Shown: in pieces, positions 13,527-13,875 of the stretch
How positions within the stretch are numbered: position 1 is the first letter of the stretch
Layout of the letters: each line of letters opens with the position of its first letter
Assembly: GCA_018266965.1 (NCBI GenBank)
Contig: JAFDZJ010000139.1
Span: 1 to 13,875 of the forward strand
From: Bacteroidota bacterium
GTDB lineage: Bacteria > Bacteroidota > Bacteroidia > Flavobacteriales > Weeksellaceae
Direction: 5' to 3'
DNA: 13,875 nt
Position numbers and translations under genes: made by a program
Notes under the pieces: generated by a model
Databases searched by the model: none
What the model was told of the DNA's origin: nothing
The model's input: only the letters and a program-made list of their open reading frames with translations

Positions 13527-13875
13527 AAAGTTTTTTTCTATAATTGTGTTATCCGCATTGATAGGATGTCAAAATTCATCGGAACAAGTCTTCATCAATT
13601 CTATTAATGGACAATGGGATTTAAAAAAAATAATAAATTTCCCAATTGAGGTAAAAGATGCTCAAAATCCAAAAAATATTATATTTGTAGTAAGAAATAA
13701 CAACGATTACCCATATAGCACTATTCGGTTTATTGTAAAATTATCCACTGAAGAAGGAGATTTTAAAAAAATAGATACGGTAAATTATATCTTAGCTCAA
13801 CCCAATGGAAAATGGATAGGTAGTGGATTTGGCGAAACCAAAGAAACACTTTTCCAATACAAATTGAATTATAAC
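13519..13875 (+). CDS. gldH: Gliding motility lipoprotein GldH, 3' end missing
   Basis: The first 119 codons; the frame runs off the right edge. The N-terminus MVKKFFSIIVLSALIGC is a lipoprotein signal peptide with lipobox LIGC, so the mature protein should be lipid-anchored at C17. Later stretches (NIIFVVRNNNDYPYSTIRF, VNYILAQPNGKWIGSGFGETKETLFQYK) match GldH, one of the Gld lipoproteins needed for gliding in Flavobacterium johnsoniae. The ATG lies inside the end of ricT (ATGGTTAA, eight-base overlap), which implies co-transcription and translational coupling; the ricT-gldH order is, from memory, common in Flavobacteriia. Having gldH does not prove that the organism glides, since non-gliding relatives keep it. 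Confidence 0.9.
   Translation, partial: MVKKFFSIIVLSALIGCQNSSEQVFINSINGQWDLKKIINFPIEVKDAQNPKNIIFVVRNNNDYPYSTIRFIVKLSTEEGDFKKIDTVNYILAQPNGKWIGSGFGETKETLFQYKLNYN

Overview
The window is AT-rich and reads as a chromosomal segment of a member of the Bacteroidota, most likely class Flavobacteriia and probably near the Chryseobacterium/Weeksellaceae group. The support is a gliding-motility lipoprotein gene (gldH), a secreted protein with a type B sorting domain for the type IX secretion system (T9SS), several matches to the Bacteroidota -7 promoter box TAnnTTTG, starts with little or no Shine-Dalgarno sequence, and tRNA genes without an encoded CCA end. I do not name a genus with confidence.

Layout. 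(1) At the left edge, on the minus strand, lies the first ~312 codons of an orphan DNA-methyltransferase-like protein of the kind usually labelled 'restriction endonuclease subunit M'. (2) 1130-5407, minus strand, is one tight operon for lipid precursor and core metabolism, read acpP-fabF-rnc-(small unknown protein)-pyk. It has a promoter before acpP and a strong intrinsic terminator after pyk. (3) 5533-7704, minus strand, is a translation cluster: rpsU, xerC, hpf, then tRNA-Thr(UGU), tRNA-Tyr(GUA), tRNA-Gly(UCC) and tRNA-Thr(GGU). Several promoters and terminators subdivide it. The elongation factor gene tuf, which normally follows this tRNA set, is absent, and the cluster instead abuts the acpP operon. 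(4) 7769-12154, plus strand and divergent from rpsU, is a 1461-residue secreted protein. It has a signal peptide, a choice-of-anchor L domain, three tandem ~230-residue units with six cysteines each, further Ig-like domains and a C-terminal T9SS type B domain. (5) 12261-13875, plus strand, is ricT (PSP1-family iron-sulfur protein) overlapping the start of gldH, which runs off the right edge.

How the parts fit: the acpP operon joins pyruvate production to fatty-acid elongation and RNA processing. The rpsU/hpf/tRNA block serves ribosome function and hibernation. The right half serves the cell surface, with a predicted T9SS cargo beside a gene of the gliding machinery. Three apparent starts were moved inward: xerC to 7382, the secreted protein to 7769 and ricT to 12261. 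Most of the window is conserved core sequence. I did not find a clearly new multi-gene system. The points most worth a second look are the missing tuf, the promoter/terminator composite in front of xerC, the structured leader of tRNA-Gly and the nearly uncharged tandem units of the secreted protein.
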